A DNA stretch of 64,000 nucleotides from Chlorogloeopsis fritschii PCC 6912 (lineage in GTDB: Bacteria > Cyanobacteriota > Cyanobacteriia > Cyanobacteriales > Nostocaceae). Made by a program: the position numbers and the translations under genes. Location: the NCBI RefSeq assembly GCF_000317285.1, contig NZ_AJLN01000081.1, positions 54,407 to 118,406 on the forward strand, in the 5' to 3' direction. The notes under the pieces were generated by a model. That model was given only the letters and a program-made list of their open reading frames with translations, had not been told where the DNA came from and ran no database searches. Of the stretch, positions 52,652-63,700 are shown in pieces. The first letter of the stretch is position 1. Every line of letters begins with the position of its first letter.

Positions 52652-54160
52652 CTAGGGAATACATACATCTGGAGCGCACAATCCCGTAAATTCTAAAGTT
52701 GTCACCATCAGCGTATTTAAATCTACACGTCGAATAACATGATTATTTGTATCAGCAATATATAGTGAAGAATCAATTACACTCAATCCTGAAGGTTCAT
52801 AAAAGTGGCTATTTTTACCTTGCCCATCTTGCAAACCAGCCACACCATCTCCCAATATAGTTTGACAATTACCTGTATTGGGACTAACTAATTTAATTTT
52901 GTGATTGTAGGTATCGGCAACCCATAGGAAATTCTGAGCATATTCTACTCCTAAGCAGTGTTGCAACCGAGCTTCAAAACCTTGCCCATCTACATCACCA
53001 AAGCCAAATAACGCCCCGCTACCACAAATAGTTCGTACTATTTTTGGTTCTACAAGTTTTACACCTCGAATCGAACTAACTTCACTGTCAGCAATATATA
53101 ATTCTTTTCCATCAGCAGTGATGCCACTAGGTTGAGCAAAGGCAGATTCGTGAAGCAAACCATCTACACAAGCTTCTGCACCTGTACCAGCATAGGTTTT
53201 CACAGTGCCGCTTTCTAAGTTCATTTCCCAAATTTGATGCGGCCCTGCCATAGCTATAAATAGGCTATTTTCCACCTTTTGTAAATCCCAAGGAGAATTT
53301 AGCGCTATTTCCAAAGCAGCACCACCGTGAGGATAAATATTACGGCTTTGTTTACCTGTTCCAGCAATTGTTTCTACTCTCTGGCGCTGCAAATCTACGC
53401 GACGTAAGGCATGATTTTCTGTATCGGCAACATACAAAATTTGATTTTCTACATCAAATGTCATTCCCTGGGGTGCAAAAAATTGTGCTTCATGAAAGGA
53501 ACCATCGACTAAACCAGGTTTTCCAGTGCCGATTATATGCAGAATTTCTCCGTCTAAGGTACTCAGAACCAAACGGTGATGCCCAGAATCGGCAATAAAT
53601 AATCCTGCTGTTGTTGCTAAGACTTTACCGGGAAAAGCTAACGGTGTAATTAGGGGTTTTTGCTGTTTTTCTAGAGTAAGTTGGAGTTCTTGAAAATTGA
53701 TAGTGCCTTTTTCTTGGTGTTGGTGAATTAACTTTTCTACCAGTTCATCTAAAATATCAAGATTTCCTTCCCCAGATAACGAGCCTACTACGTATCCTTC
53801 TGGATCGATGACTATCAAGGTAGGCCAAGCACGCACAGTATAATCTTGCCAGACTTTAAAACCACTGTCTATTAATACTGGGTGTTCGATGTCGTAGCGT
53901 AAGATAGCTTGGCGGATGTTCTCGGTTTCCTTTTCGTGATCAAATTTGGCGCTGTGTACACCGATAACTGTGAGGCTGTCTTTGTATTTCTGTTCTAAAT
54001 ATTTCAGTTCTGGTAGGATGTGCAAACAGTTGATACAACAGTATGTCCAAAAGTCTAAAATAACGATTCTGCCCCGGAGTTGTTTCACAGATAAGGGTTT
54101 TTCTGTGTTGAGCCAAGGGTAATTTTGTGGTAATTCTGGCGCTCTGACACGGGGAGGCAT
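52652..54160 (-). CDS. Thioredoxin-like protein with NHL-repeat propeller
   Basis: The 502-residue protein has an N-terminal thioredoxin/TlpA-like domain (about 1-145) with a FWTYCCINCLHILPEL active site (CCINC) and VRAWPTLIVIDPEG, and then a six-bladed NHL-type propeller from about 175 (LFIADSGHHRLV, LYVADTENHALRRVDL, LYIADSEVSSIRGVKL, LWVADTYNHKIKLV, LYIADTNNHVIRRVDL). This order matches NHLRC2-like proteins found from bacteria to animals. There is no signal peptide, so it is cytoplasmic. The redox target is unknown; the propeller probably binds a partner. Single gene, divergent from the glutaminase gene. Confidence 0.9.
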   Translation of the reverse strand: MPPRVRAPELPQNYPWLNTEKPLSVKQLRGRIVILDFWTYCCINCLHILPELKYLEQKYKDSLTVIGVHSAKFDHEKETENIRQAILRYDIEHPVLIDSGFKVWQDYTVRAWPTLIVIDPEGYVVGSLSGEGNLDILDELVEKLIHQHQEKGTINFQELQLTLEKQQKPLITPLAFPGKVLATTAGLFIADSGHHRLVLSTLDGEILHIIGTGKPGLVDGSFHEAQFFAPQGMTFDVENQILYVADTENHALRRVDLQRQRVETIAGTGKQSRNIYPHGGAALEIALNSPWDLQKVENSLFIAMAGPHQIWEMNLESGTVKTYAGTGAEACVDGLLHESAFAQPSGITADGKELYIADSEVSSIRGVKLVEPKIVRTICGSGALFGFGDVDGQGFEARLQHCLGVEYAQNFLWVADTYNHKIKLVSPNTGNCQTILGDGVAGLQDGQGKNSHFYEPSGLSVIDSSLYIADTNNHVIRRVDLNTLMVTTLEFTGLCAPDVCIP

Positions 54161-54272
54161 AACAATTAAAAATTAAAGATTAAAAATTAAAAAATTTTGG
54201 GGTAGGCGATCGCTTACTCTTTACGGTACATCTTTTACATTAACTATAAATACTCCGATCGCTATAGCAGCT

Positions 54273-55190
54273 TTGAGAAAAATAGAAACACTCACCACCA
54301 TCGAGTTATCAGCTTGGATACAACAAGCCAAATTGCAAGCATATCAAGGACAAGTGACTGAACGCATCCCCCAGTTGGCTGTAGCTAATTCTGATTGGTT
54401 TGCTGTTTCCATTTGCTCTGCATCGGGGGAAGATTTCTCGGCAGGGGATACGGCTTGCTTATTTCCACTGATGAGTGCAATTAAGCCGTTTTCGCTACTG
54501 TACTTGTTAGAGCATTTGGGGGCAAAGACGGTTTTTGAGTGGGTTGGAGTTGAGCCATCGCTTTTAAGATTTAATTCTCTTGAACAGCTACTTGCTGATG
54601 ACAGACGCCCTCGCAATCCGATGATTAATAGTGGTGCAATTACTCTTGCTGATAAATTACCTGGAGATAATGCCTGCGATCGCACTCAGCGTTTATGCGA
54701 TTGGCTAAATCAACTTGCAGGTTGTCAATTCAAGTTAGATGAGGTGATGCTTGCTTCTGTACGTTCAGCACCTTCTCAAATTAATCAAGCAATTACCGAA
54801 AATCTTGCCCAAGCTGGGTATGTGAAGAATCCAGAAATAGCACTTGATACTTACGAGCAAATATGCTGTTTATCTGGAAATGTTGCAGATTTAGCGCTGC
54901 TAGGAAAGCTTTTGGCGTGTGAAAGTAAATTAATTGCACCACAGCACCGCCGCATCGTCAATGCACTCATGTTTACCTGCGGGATGTATGAAGCTTCTTT
55001 TCAATACGCCCTAGAGATTGGATTACCGATGAAATCTGGTATTAGTGGGACACTTCTGGCTATAGTACCTCATCAAGGGGGAGTCGCTTGCTACAGCCCT
55101 CCCTTGGATAATGCCGGAAATTCTCCAGGAGCGATCGCTTTTGTTAAGGCTTTATCTAGCGGTTTGGGATTAAGTATTTTTGGGGGTTAG
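54273..55190 (+). CDS. glsA: Glutaminase
   Basis: GlsA hydrolyses glutamine to glutamate and ammonia. The 305-residue serine-dependent enzyme has the beta-lactamase-like fold with the SxxK motif in FPLMSAIKPFSLLYLLEH (Ser68, Lys71). It also shows RRPRNPMINSGAITLAD, ENLAQAGYVKNPE (YxxN region) and GLPMKSGISGTLLAIVPHQ. The N-terminus uses a TTG at 54273 without a strong ribosome binding site; an ATG is not available in a suitable place. It is single, with no nitrogen-regulatory neighbour. Confidence 0.93.
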   Translation: MRKIETLTTIELSAWIQQAKLQAYQGQVTERIPQLAVANSDWFAVSICSASGEDFSAGDTACLFPLMSAIKPFSLLYLLEHLGAKTVFEWVGVEPSLLRFNSLEQLLADDRRPRNPMINSGAITLADKLPGDNACDRTQRLCDWLNQLAGCQFKLDEVMLASVRSAPSQINQAITENLAQAGYVKNPEIALDTYEQICCLSGNVADLALLGKLLACESKLIAPQHRRIVNALMFTCGMYEASFQYALEIGLPMKSGISGTLLAIVPHQGGVACYSPPLDNAGNSPGAIAFVKALSSGLGLSIFGG

Positions 55191-55657
55191 TACAAGAAGG
55201 CAGAAGATAATAAGGGTATTTTTTCTGAATTTTTGCTAAATAATTAATACAGAATGAATTAACTAAATATGCTGAGACAGTATATTTTTTAGCTGTGTAA
55301 AATTTATATTATTTTCACTTAATCTGATTTTTTTACAATAATCAAGGATGCACTGATTAAGCTATTGAATTGACATCTATTTTAGCGGGTGTTATGAACA
55401 GAAACTTTTTGAATCATCAATTTTGAATCATCGATTTTGCTGATTTCATCTATGAAAAAGTTTTGCGTAATGCTAAAACTTTTGTAGAGACGCGATATAT
55501 CGCGTCTCTACATTCGGTAATGCTGAATCATCTGTATGCATCTTTGATTGTAAATACTGTTTTTGATTGCAACATCAAGAGATTTTGCAAGTTTATTTCG
55601 GGAATTTTTTGTCTCTAGTTTATAAGCTCTAAACATTTCTAACTTGAATTAAATTTT
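55191..55657. other. Spacer upstream of the vWA gene
   Basis: AT-rich, with short direct repeats (GAATCATC, three times between 55410 and 55530), an AAAAGTTTT/AAAACTTTT stem at 55456-55483 and the palindrome listed next. No gene was seen. Confidence 0.45.
55484..55511. repeat. 28-bp perfect GTAGAGACGCG palindrome
   Basis: GTAGAGACGCGATA is followed directly by its complement TATCGCGTCTCTAC. It belongs to the same family as the ilvD terminator stem and 41220-41271. It lies directly after the AAAACTTTT arm. Confidence 0.85.
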
Positions 55658-56719
55658 ATGAACACCAAAATTGAAGTAGTTTTCAGCTTTGATACCACTG
55701 GCAGTATGTATCCTTGCCTAACTCAGGTAAGAAGAAAAATTAAAGAAACAGTTACACGACTGATAGGCGAAATTCCCCATATAAAAATTGGGATCATCGC
55801 CCACGGAGATTATTGCGATCAAGGCTCTACTTATGTAATTAAAAATTTTGACCTTTCTAGTGATGTAGATGCTATTTGCGATTTTGTCCAAAATGTAGAA
55901 CCAACTGGTGGTGGTGATGCACCAGAATGTTACGAACTAGTATTACATGAAGCACAAGATTTAAATTGGTCAGATACATCCTCAAAATCCCTAGTTTTAA
56001 TTGGGGATGATATTCCTCATCCGCCAGCGCATAATCCCAAAAAATTGAATTGGCGGGAGGAGATTGATAAGTTAGCCAAGCAAGGAATTATGGTTTATGG
56101 AGTACAAGCTCTTAATCGTTCCCACGCCACTCCTTTTTATAAAGAACTAGCTGAAAAATCAGGTGGTTTTCATGTTAATCTTGACCAATTTTCTTACATT
56201 ACTGACTTATTTTTAGCAGTTTGTTATCAACAATCTTCTGATGAACAACTACAAGCCTACGAACAAGAAGTAATTAATCAAGGACGTATGAGTCGTGGAT
56301 TAAATCAGATATTTAATTCCATGATGAAGCGAGAAGGAACATCTTATTACGAAGCGGCAGATTTACGGGCAGTTTCTCCAGGGCGTTTCCAGATTTTAGA
56401 AGTTGACAAAGATATTTCAATTAAAGTTTTTGTTTTAGAAAATGGTTTAAATTTTAAAGTCGGGCGCGGTTTCTATGAATTCACGAAAACTGAAACTATC
56501 CAAGGTTATAAAGAAATAATTTTAATGGAGAGGACGACGGGTGATTTATTTGAAGGGGAAGCAGCGCGAGAAATGTTAGGGCTACCTGTTGGAGGAACAG
56601 TTCGGATCAAACCCAGCAACTTGGAAAAATATGCTGTTTTTGTCCAAAGCACCTCTGCTAATCGTAAATTGATGGGCAAAACACGTTTCCTCTATGAAGT
56701 AGAGGACTGGCATCGGTAA
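55658..56719 (+). CDS. von Willebrand A domain protein
   Basis: The 353-residue protein starts with a vWA domain (about 1-190) whose metal-ion site reads VVFSFDTTGSMYPC (Asp12), with GGGDAPECYE near 86-95 and VLIGDDIPHPP near 118, the DTTGSM and GGGDxPE form seen in vWA domains of the alpha-kinase group. The C-terminal half (about 210-353; FQILEVDKDISIKVFVLENG, VGRGFYEFTKTETIQGYKEI) is a separate beta-rich domain I do not recognise. No transmembrane segment is visible. It probably acts as a metal-dependent binding module for a cytoplasmic partner. No kinase, ATPase or protease gene is adjacent to suggest the partner. Confidence 0.75.
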   Translation: MNTKIEVVFSFDTTGSMYPCLTQVRRKIKETVTRLIGEIPHIKIGIIAHGDYCDQGSTYVIKNFDLSSDVDAICDFVQNVEPTGGGDAPECYELVLHEAQDLNWSDTSSKSLVLIGDDIPHPPAHNPKKLNWREEIDKLAKQGIMVYGVQALNRSHATPFYKELAEKSGGFHVNLDQFSYITDLFLAVCYQQSSDEQLQAYEQEVINQGRMSRGLNQIFNSMMKREGTSYYEAADLRAVSPGRFQILEVDKDISIKVFVLENGLNFKVGRGFYEFTKTETIQGYKEIILMERTTGDLFEGEAAREMLGLPVGGTVRIKPSNLEKYAVFVQSTSANRKLMGKTRFLYEVEDWHR

Positions 56720-56819
56720 ATTTGATTAAGCTATTAGCTGGAAGTCACTATGCATTAGGGTGCGTTAACGTGGTGTAACGCACCTGTTTGCTGATATTGA
56801 TTGTTGATGGAGGAGATAG

Positions 56820-58871
<2,052 letters not shown>

Positions 58872-58995
58872 AAAAATTTAGGATACTATTTCTCTATAAA
58901 TATGCCCATAATCAAGATTGGGGCGGCAGGCTTTGTTCTCATAGCCGCACCCTTATAGGGTGTCGGACATTCCCTATTCCCCATTCCTCCAAACT

Positions 58996-59625
58996 ATGAC
59001 ACAAACTATCCAAGCAAAAGATATTGACTTACGCTACTTAATCGATAACTTTGGTCTTAATTTAGTTTTGGATAGCCAATTTTTCCACGAATGGCAAGAA
59101 AATTTACCAGAAATTACTGATTTAGATAAATTACTTTTAGATAAGGTAAAAGCAGGCTATTTTAATCTGATTAATTATCCACCTTTACTAGAAGATGTTG
59201 TCAGAATGGCAATTGTCGATCCAATACTTTTTATTGGAGATTTTTATCTGGCTCCGTTTTATGTAAAATCAGAAGAACCTATAGATATTGCTGAACCAGA
59301 TGACGATACAATCATCAAAGGAAGAATAGGCACATTAGTTTTGAAAGACCAATTTTGGGTAATGATTATTGAGTCTAAAAAACCTTCGTTCTCGATAGAA
59401 GCAGGACTCGCACAAATTCTTGCCTATATGTTAGGAAATCCGTATCCTGAGAAACCCAGTTTTGGCATGATTGCTACAGGTAGCGAGTTTATCTTCGTTA
59501 AATTAGTTAAAGAAAATCCACCGCGTTATGCCTTATCAAAGGGGTTTTTGATCCGGAACCCTGGAAATGAATTGTACGATGTGCTTCGCATTCTCAAGCG
59601 TCTGACTCAGTTGGTGAGTGCTTGA
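58996..59625 (+). CDS. HsdR-N-like nuclease-fold protein, stand-alone
   Basis: The 209-residue protein has the profile of cyanobacterial proteins annotated as restriction endonuclease subunit R but lacking the helicase part. An acidic DDDTIIKGRIGTLVL is followed by FWVMIIESKKPSFSIEAGLA (ExK) and QILAYMLGNPYPEKPSFGMI, matching the PD-(D/E)xK core with a trailing Gln. The open frame reaches 58960 as GTG through repeat-like DNA (CCCTATTCCCCATTCC), so the ATG at 58996 is preferred. No methylase or specificity gene is nearby. It may be an orphan nuclease or a catalytically decayed binding protein. Confidence 0.72.
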   Translation: MTQTIQAKDIDLRYLIDNFGLNLVLDSQFFHEWQENLPEITDLDKLLLDKVKAGYFNLINYPPLLEDVVRMAIVDPILFIGDFYLAPFYVKSEEPIDIAEPDDDTIIKGRIGTLVLKDQFWVMIIESKKPSFSIEAGLAQILAYMLGNPYPEKPSFGMIATGSEFIFVKLVKENPPRYALSKGFLIRNPGNELYDVLRILKRLTQLVSA

Positions 59626-59756
59626 AGCTTTTGTTTTTAAGGAGTTTTATCAGTTGATATCTCTATTTTTGTAGTGGCGTAACGCACCGCTTCTTTGTCT
59701 AACATACACTAACAAGCCTGTATTTCGACACAGGCTTGTAGTGGTTCGCCGATTAT

Positions 59757-59790
59757 AGATCTCCGACTTCTTTAAAGAAGTCGGGGATCT
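59757..59790. repeat. 34-bp palindrome, CCCCGACTT family, second copy
   Basis: AGATCTCCGACTTC is followed by TTTAAA and GAAGTCGGGGATCT, same size and TTTAAA centre as 5387-5420, again followed by GAAC. Confidence 0.8.
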
Positions 59791-59873
59791 GAACACCTGC
59801 GACTTGTCAAAATCAATGTGGTGGAGTAGTAGTTCACTGTATCAATTTCATAACATTTATTGGCAATCTCTCC

Positions 59874-59904
59874 ATATTCATGTCATGTATATTGACATGA
59901 ATAT
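59874..59904. promoter_or_regulatory. 12-bp-arm inverted repeat before the VOC gene, candidate operator
   Basis: ATATTCATGTCA, seven bases, TGACATGAATAT: a perfect 12-bp dyad that ends 22 bases before the ATG at 59927. Position and symmetry suit a repressor operator overlapping the promoter, or an mRNA leader hairpin. The regulator is unknown; the nearest is the TetR gene at 60665. Confidence 0.55.
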
Positions 59905-59926
59905 AAATACCAATAGGTAAAGTCTT

Positions 59927-60397
59927 ATGCTTCACCACATTTCCATTGCCGTTGAAAATCCGCAACACGTAGCCGAAGTATTAGCAGAATTGTGGGGTGG
60001 TTGTGCCTATCCCTTTCCCATTTACCCCAACAGCTACATTGCTTTTGCAGGGGATGCTCATGGTACTGCAATTGAAGTCTATCCCATTGGTAGCGAACTT
60101 ATGCCTGGTAGACCAGACTTACCAGATTTGCAATTAAATCAGTCTGGCTCCAAGTTTAGCGCTACTCATGCCGCTATTTCCGTACCTTTGAATCAACAAC
60201 AAATTGAGCAAATTGCCCAACGTGAAGGTTGGCAAGCCCAACTAGGCGATCGCGGGCCATTTTTCCAAGTGGTTGAACTGTGGGTAGAAAACAGCATCCT
60301 GCTTGAACTGTTAACCCCAGAAATGGCAGCACGGTATGTTGCTTTCTCCACACCTGAGAACTGGGAAAAGCTTGTACTGGCAGCAACATCCGTATAA
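59927..60397 (+). CDS. VOC/glyoxalase-like protein
   Basis: The 156-residue protein begins MLHHISIAVENPQHVAEVLA and has a second half with SATHAAISVPLNQQQIEQIA and VVELWVENSILLELLTPEM, consistent with the paired beta-alpha-beta-beta-beta units of the vicinal oxygen chelate fold. Candidate metal ligands are His3 or His4, the Glu in AIEVYPIG, His in ATHAAIS and Glu in LLELLTP. The family includes lyases, dioxygenases and antibiotic-binding proteins; none can be chosen here. The gene sits directly behind a perfect inverted repeat, so its expression is probably regulated. Confidence 0.65.
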   Translation: MLHHISIAVENPQHVAEVLAELWGGCAYPFPIYPNSYIAFAGDAHGTAIEVYPIGSELMPGRPDLPDLQLNQSGSKFSATHAAISVPLNQQQIEQIAQREGWQAQLGDRGPFFQVVELWVENSILLELLTPEMAARYVAFSTPENWEKLVLAATSV

Positions 60398-60664
60398 AAA
60401 GCTCCGCAGACTAGAAGTCTGGGGCTATACATACAAAGCCCCTTCGGGTACTCTACGAGAAGCCGCCTTTCAGGCGTCTACGCAGTCGCCTGCGGAGGGA
60501 AACCCTCCCGCAGCGCTGTCTCACCACCTACGTGGGCTAAAAGTCTTATAGGCTGCGGAGGCAGCCTTTGTTTGTTTAGCCCCACTCTTCTAGAGTGAGG
60601 GCATTTTGATTTTAAGAAAAGACAAATGCGACAATGAGATGAAATTCATTTTAGAATTGATTTC
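60398..60664. repeat. Cluster of dispersed GC-rich repeats
   Basis: CCGCAGACTAGAAGTCTGGG and GGCTATACATACAAAGCCCC lead into CTCTACGAGAAGCCGCCTTT (60451) and then GCTGCGGAGGCAGCCTTTGT (about 60551), TTAGCCCCACTC. At least three repeat families are packed back to back between two genes. The last 60 bases, AT-rich, should hold the TetR promoter. Confidence 0.65.
60639..60649. promoter_or_regulatory. Small dyad before the TetR gene
   Basis: ATGAAATTCAT is a short palindrome with a central A, 15 bases before the TetR ATG (60665). It may be part of an autoregulatory operator; evidence is position and symmetry only. Confidence 0.25.
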
Positions 60665-61309
60665 ATGAATGCTGACACGAACCGTCAAGAACGATCGCCT
60701 CGTTCGACACGCACTTACAACAGCCAACTCCGCAAAAAGCAAGCCTCCCAAACGCGCCAACTAATTTTAAAAGCATTAGCAGAACAACTAGCTACTAAAG
60801 GTATTCAAGATTTTGCGATTGCTGATGCAGCTCAACGTGCAGGAGTATCTCCCCGGACAATTTATCGTTATTTCCCCAATCGAGATGCACTGTTAGAAGC
60901 TTTAGGACTATGGATAGACGAACAGTTGGGAGATCCTCCTTATCCCAATTCTGTGGATGATATTGTGGAGATGGTAGAAAAAGTCTTTCCCAAATTTGAC
61001 GAACAAGCTACGTTAGTGCAGGCATTGTTACTGTCGGAGTTGGGCAAGTCAGTGCGCTCCCGGCTACGCATCAAACGGCGAGAGTCTGTTGCTCAATCGC
61101 TACAGCCAGTTGTTGAACACCTAGATGCAACTGAAGCAAAAGCAGTACGTGCTGTTATCCAACACCTAGCAAGTGCAGATATGTGGAATACCATGAGAGA
61201 TGAATACGGGCTGGAGGGTAAAGAATCGGCACAAGCAGTTGCTTGGGCTATCCGCACACTGATTGCAGAGTTACAACACCAAAAAAATCAGACATCAACC
61301 CAAGTTTGA
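60665..61309 (+). CDS. TetR/AcrR family transcriptional regulator
   Basis: The 214-residue protein has an N-terminal TetR helix-turn-helix (about 30-75) with TRQLILKALAEQLATKGIQD, FAIADAAQRAGVSPRTIYRY and FPNRDALLEALGL. The C-terminal ligand-binding region is all-helical without recognisable motif (ALLLSELGKSVRSRLRIKRR). The first 25 residues are basic and polar (RQERSPRSTRTYNSQLRKKQ). It is a one-component repressor likely to control neighbours. The Eis-like acetyltransferase gene starts 103 bases downstream on the same strand, which makes it the best target candidate. Confidence 0.9.
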   Translation: MNADTNRQERSPRSTRTYNSQLRKKQASQTRQLILKALAEQLATKGIQDFAIADAAQRAGVSPRTIYRYFPNRDALLEALGLWIDEQLGDPPYPNSVDDIVEMVEKVFPKFDEQATLVQALLLSELGKSVRSRLRIKRRESVAQSLQPVVEHLDATEAKAVRAVIQHLASADMWNTMRDEYGLEGKESAQAVAWAIRTLIAELQHQKNQTSTQV

Positions 61310-61412
61310 GAAAAATTTACTTCCTCCATGTGGGTGAATCAATCGGGTGATGTACCATGTTACCGACTTTTGTAGTATGTTTGTAGTTTAATTCCACTAG
61401 GCGGTAGGTGCA

Positions 61413-62588
61413 ATGACGCTTGAATTTGAATACAGCACGCTTGCCAATCTAGAAGATGTGAAACGGTTCGGGAAAATCCTCGAACAGTGTTTTATTGGCA
61501 CACCAGCAGATGAGAATGTCTATATCAACAAAATTGGTGTGGAAAATTTCCGTGTTCTTCATCAACAAGGGCAAGTTGTTGGCGGGTTGGCTCATCTTCC
61601 TATGGCTCAGTGGTGGGGTAATCAGAAAGTACCAATGACAGGAATTGCCGCAGTTGGTGTTGCTCCAGAATATCGTGGTACAGGAGCGGCTATTACTTTG
61701 ATGCGGCAAACTGTTCAAGAACTTTATGCCAAGGATGTACCAATCTCGGTTCTTTTTCCAGCCACACAACGCCTGTACCGCAAAGCAGGGTATGAACAGG
61801 GAGGTGCTTTTTGTAGTTGGGAAATTCCTGCTAAGAGTATTCAATTGACAGAACAACCACTTCCTGTTGTAGCTGTGCCATTTGAGCTTGAGCTATTTAA
61901 TGATATTTATCAACAACAAGCAAAACTTAACAACGGAAACCTAGACAGATATAAAGCTATTTGGCAGAGAATCATCGAGCCAGATGAGAAGGAAGCAACC
62001 TACACTTATGCGATCGGTTCGGCAGATTATCCTCAAGGCTACATTATCTTCAGCCAACATAGCACAGAGGATGATGCAATCTTGAGAGTCAAAGATTGGG
62101 TAGTTCTTACAGCTGCTGCGGCACGAACTTTTTGGAGTTTTATGTCCAATCATCGATCGCAAATTGATAAGGTGCGCTGGAGGGGATCTACAGTTGATGC
62201 CTTGACGTTGTTGTTGCCTGAGCAAACAGCCAAGCTCAAATTCACAAACTACTGGATGTTGCGCGTGCTTAATGTAGTCAAGGCATTAGAAAAGCGAGGT
62301 TATCCCCCAGGTGTGGAAGCCGAACTGCATTTAGAAATTCAAGATGACTTGTTAGTAGAAAATAATGGTAAATTTATCCTTTATGTTGCCAATGGACATG
62401 GTGAAGTCACAAGTGGTGGTAAGGGTGAGTTGCAACTAGATATTAGAGGATTAGCGCCTCTATATACAGGTTTATTTACACCATTGCAGTTACAGTTAGC
62501 AGGAAAACTGGATGCGACAGAAACAGCACTATTTGCAGCCACGCAAATATTTACAGGTACATCTCCTTGGATGCCAGATTTCTTTTAA
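61413..62588 (+). CDS. Eis-like GNAT acetyltransferase with SCP-like C-terminus
   Basis: The 391-residue protein has the three-part Eis plan: an N-terminal GNAT domain with the acetyl-CoA loop in VGVAPEYRGTGAAITLMRQT, a second degenerate GNAT domain in the middle (YPQGYIIFSQHSTEDDAILR, VKDWVVLTAAAARTFWSFM), and a C-terminal sterol-carrier-like domain (ELHLEIQDDLLVENNGKFIL). The chain ends in Phe (SPWMPDFF), as expected for Eis, where the terminal carboxylate takes part in catalysis. Eis enzymes acetylate amines such as aminoglycosides or lysine side chains. Co-directional with the TetR gene, suggesting regulated acetylation of a toxic amine; the substrate is unknown. Confidence 0.9.
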   Translation: MTLEFEYSTLANLEDVKRFGKILEQCFIGTPADENVYINKIGVENFRVLHQQGQVVGGLAHLPMAQWWGNQKVPMTGIAAVGVAPEYRGTGAAITLMRQTVQELYAKDVPISVLFPATQRLYRKAGYEQGGAFCSWEIPAKSIQLTEQPLPVVAVPFELELFNDIYQQQAKLNNGNLDRYKAIWQRIIEPDEKEATYTYAIGSADYPQGYIIFSQHSTEDDAILRVKDWVVLTAAAARTFWSFMSNHRSQIDKVRWRGSTVDALTLLLPEQTAKLKFTNYWMLRVLNVVKALEKRGYPPGVEAELHLEIQDDLLVENNGKFILYVANGHGEVTSGGKGELQLDIRGLAPLYTGLFTPLQLQLAGKLDATETALFAATQIFTGTSPWMPDFF

Positions 62589-62677
62589 ATATTGTTAATT
62601 GCTAATTGTTAATTGTTCATTGCCAGTCTTCCATTAACAATTAACCATTAACCATTAACCATTAGGCATTAACTCTT
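62589..62677. repeat. TTAACCA heptad repeats
   Basis: TTAACAATTAACCATTAACC runs on as ATTAACC units from about 62632 to 62665, with TTAATTGTTAATTG upstream. It is a short STRR-type array between two co-directional genes. Confidence 0.7.
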
Positions 62678-63700
62678 ATGACTCAAATACACCAAACTTC
62701 TGGGCGCTGGCGTTTGGGATTAGCGCTATCAATATTAACTGTTTTCTTATGGGGAATTCTACCAATAGCACTAACAGTGACACTACAAGTGCTAGATGTA
62801 TATACCCTTACTTGGTTCCGCTTTTTTATTTCCTTTGTTTTGCTCGCGATTTATTTAGGTTGGCGAGGAAAATTGCCGACATTGGTACAATTGCGTTCAA
62901 CTTCTTGGAAGTTGTTAGTTATTGCAACTATTTTTTTGGCGATTAATTATATTCTCTATCTCCAAGGTTTAGCACTTACTTCGCCTTCTAATGCTCAAGT
63001 GATTATTCAATTAGCACCTTTACTGATGGGTTTGGGAGGTTTAGTGATTTTTCGAGAACGCTACACATTAAGTCAGTGGATTGGTGTAGCTATTTTGATT
63101 GCTGGTTTTGTACTCTTTTTCCACGATCAACTATTTCAGACTTTTATTAAAGTTTCTGAATATACCAATTTACCGACGACAAATGCATCTATAAAAGTCA
63201 GTGATTTTTTAATATCTAATAATAAAGTAAACATCTTTAACACATCCAAACAATATTTATTGGGCAGTAGTTTAATTGTATTAGCAGCAGCAGCATGGGC
63301 AGTTTATGCCTTAGCACAAAAACAGTTATTACAATCTTTATCTTCGGCTAGTATCATGCTGATAATTTACGGAGGATGTACTTTATGTTTCTCTGTTTTA
63401 GCTAAACCACTAACAATTTTTACACTTGATTTTTTCCATTGGGCAATGCTAGTTTTTTGTGGCTTAAATACTTTAATTGCTTATGGTGCTTTTGCTGAAG
63501 CTTTAGAACATTGGGAGGCATCGCGAGTTAGTGCAGTATTGGCTTCGACTCCTATTGTTACTTTCTTATCAGTTTGGATTGTATCAGTTATATCACCGAA
63601 CTTAATTAATCCTGAGCAAACTACACTAATAGGAATATTCGGAGCATTTTTAGTTGTTGCTGGTTCGAGTGCGATCGCCTTGAACAAAAAACGTAATTAA
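62678..63700 (+). CDS. EamA/DMT-family transporter
   Basis: The 340-residue membrane protein has ten predicted helices in two EamA repeats: the first at about 15-150 (LGLALSILTVFLWGILPIAL, YLQGLALTSPSNAQVIIQLA, VIFRERYTLSQWIGVAILIA) and the second at about 195-335 (LGSSLIVLAAAAWAVYALAQ, LASTPIVTFLSVWIVS). A hydrophilic loop of about 40 residues (150-195) separates the halves. The family exports metabolites, amino acids or drugs. Placement after the Eis-like gene could suggest detoxification but is weak evidence. Confidence 0.9.
   Translation: MTQIHQTSGRWRLGLALSILTVFLWGILPIALTVTLQVLDVYTLTWFRFFISFVLLAIYLGWRGKLPTLVQLRSTSWKLLVIATIFLAINYILYLQGLALTSPSNAQVIIQLAPLLMGLGGLVIFRERYTLSQWIGVAILIAGFVLFFHDQLFQTFIKVSEYTNLPTTNASIKVSDFLISNNKVNIFNTSKQYLLGSSLIVLAAAAWAVYALAQKQLLQSLSSASIMLIIYGGCTLCFSVLAKPLTIFTLDFFHWAMLVFCGLNTLIAYGAFAEALEHWEASRVSAVLASTPIVTFLSVWIVSVISPNLINPEQTTLIGIFGAFLVVAGSSAIALNKKRN

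Larger units (their letters stand above)
59626..59926. other. Spacer with three inverted repeats
   Basis: It contains a CAAGCCTGT/ACAGGCTTG hairpin (about 59713-59739), the CCCCGACTT-type palindrome and the long dyad before the VOC gene, both listed separately. Confidence 0.5.

Noticed and set aside
58996..59625. Type I restriction system
   Set aside because: Only an N-terminal nuclease-like protein is present; there is no helicase, methylase or specificity gene nearby.
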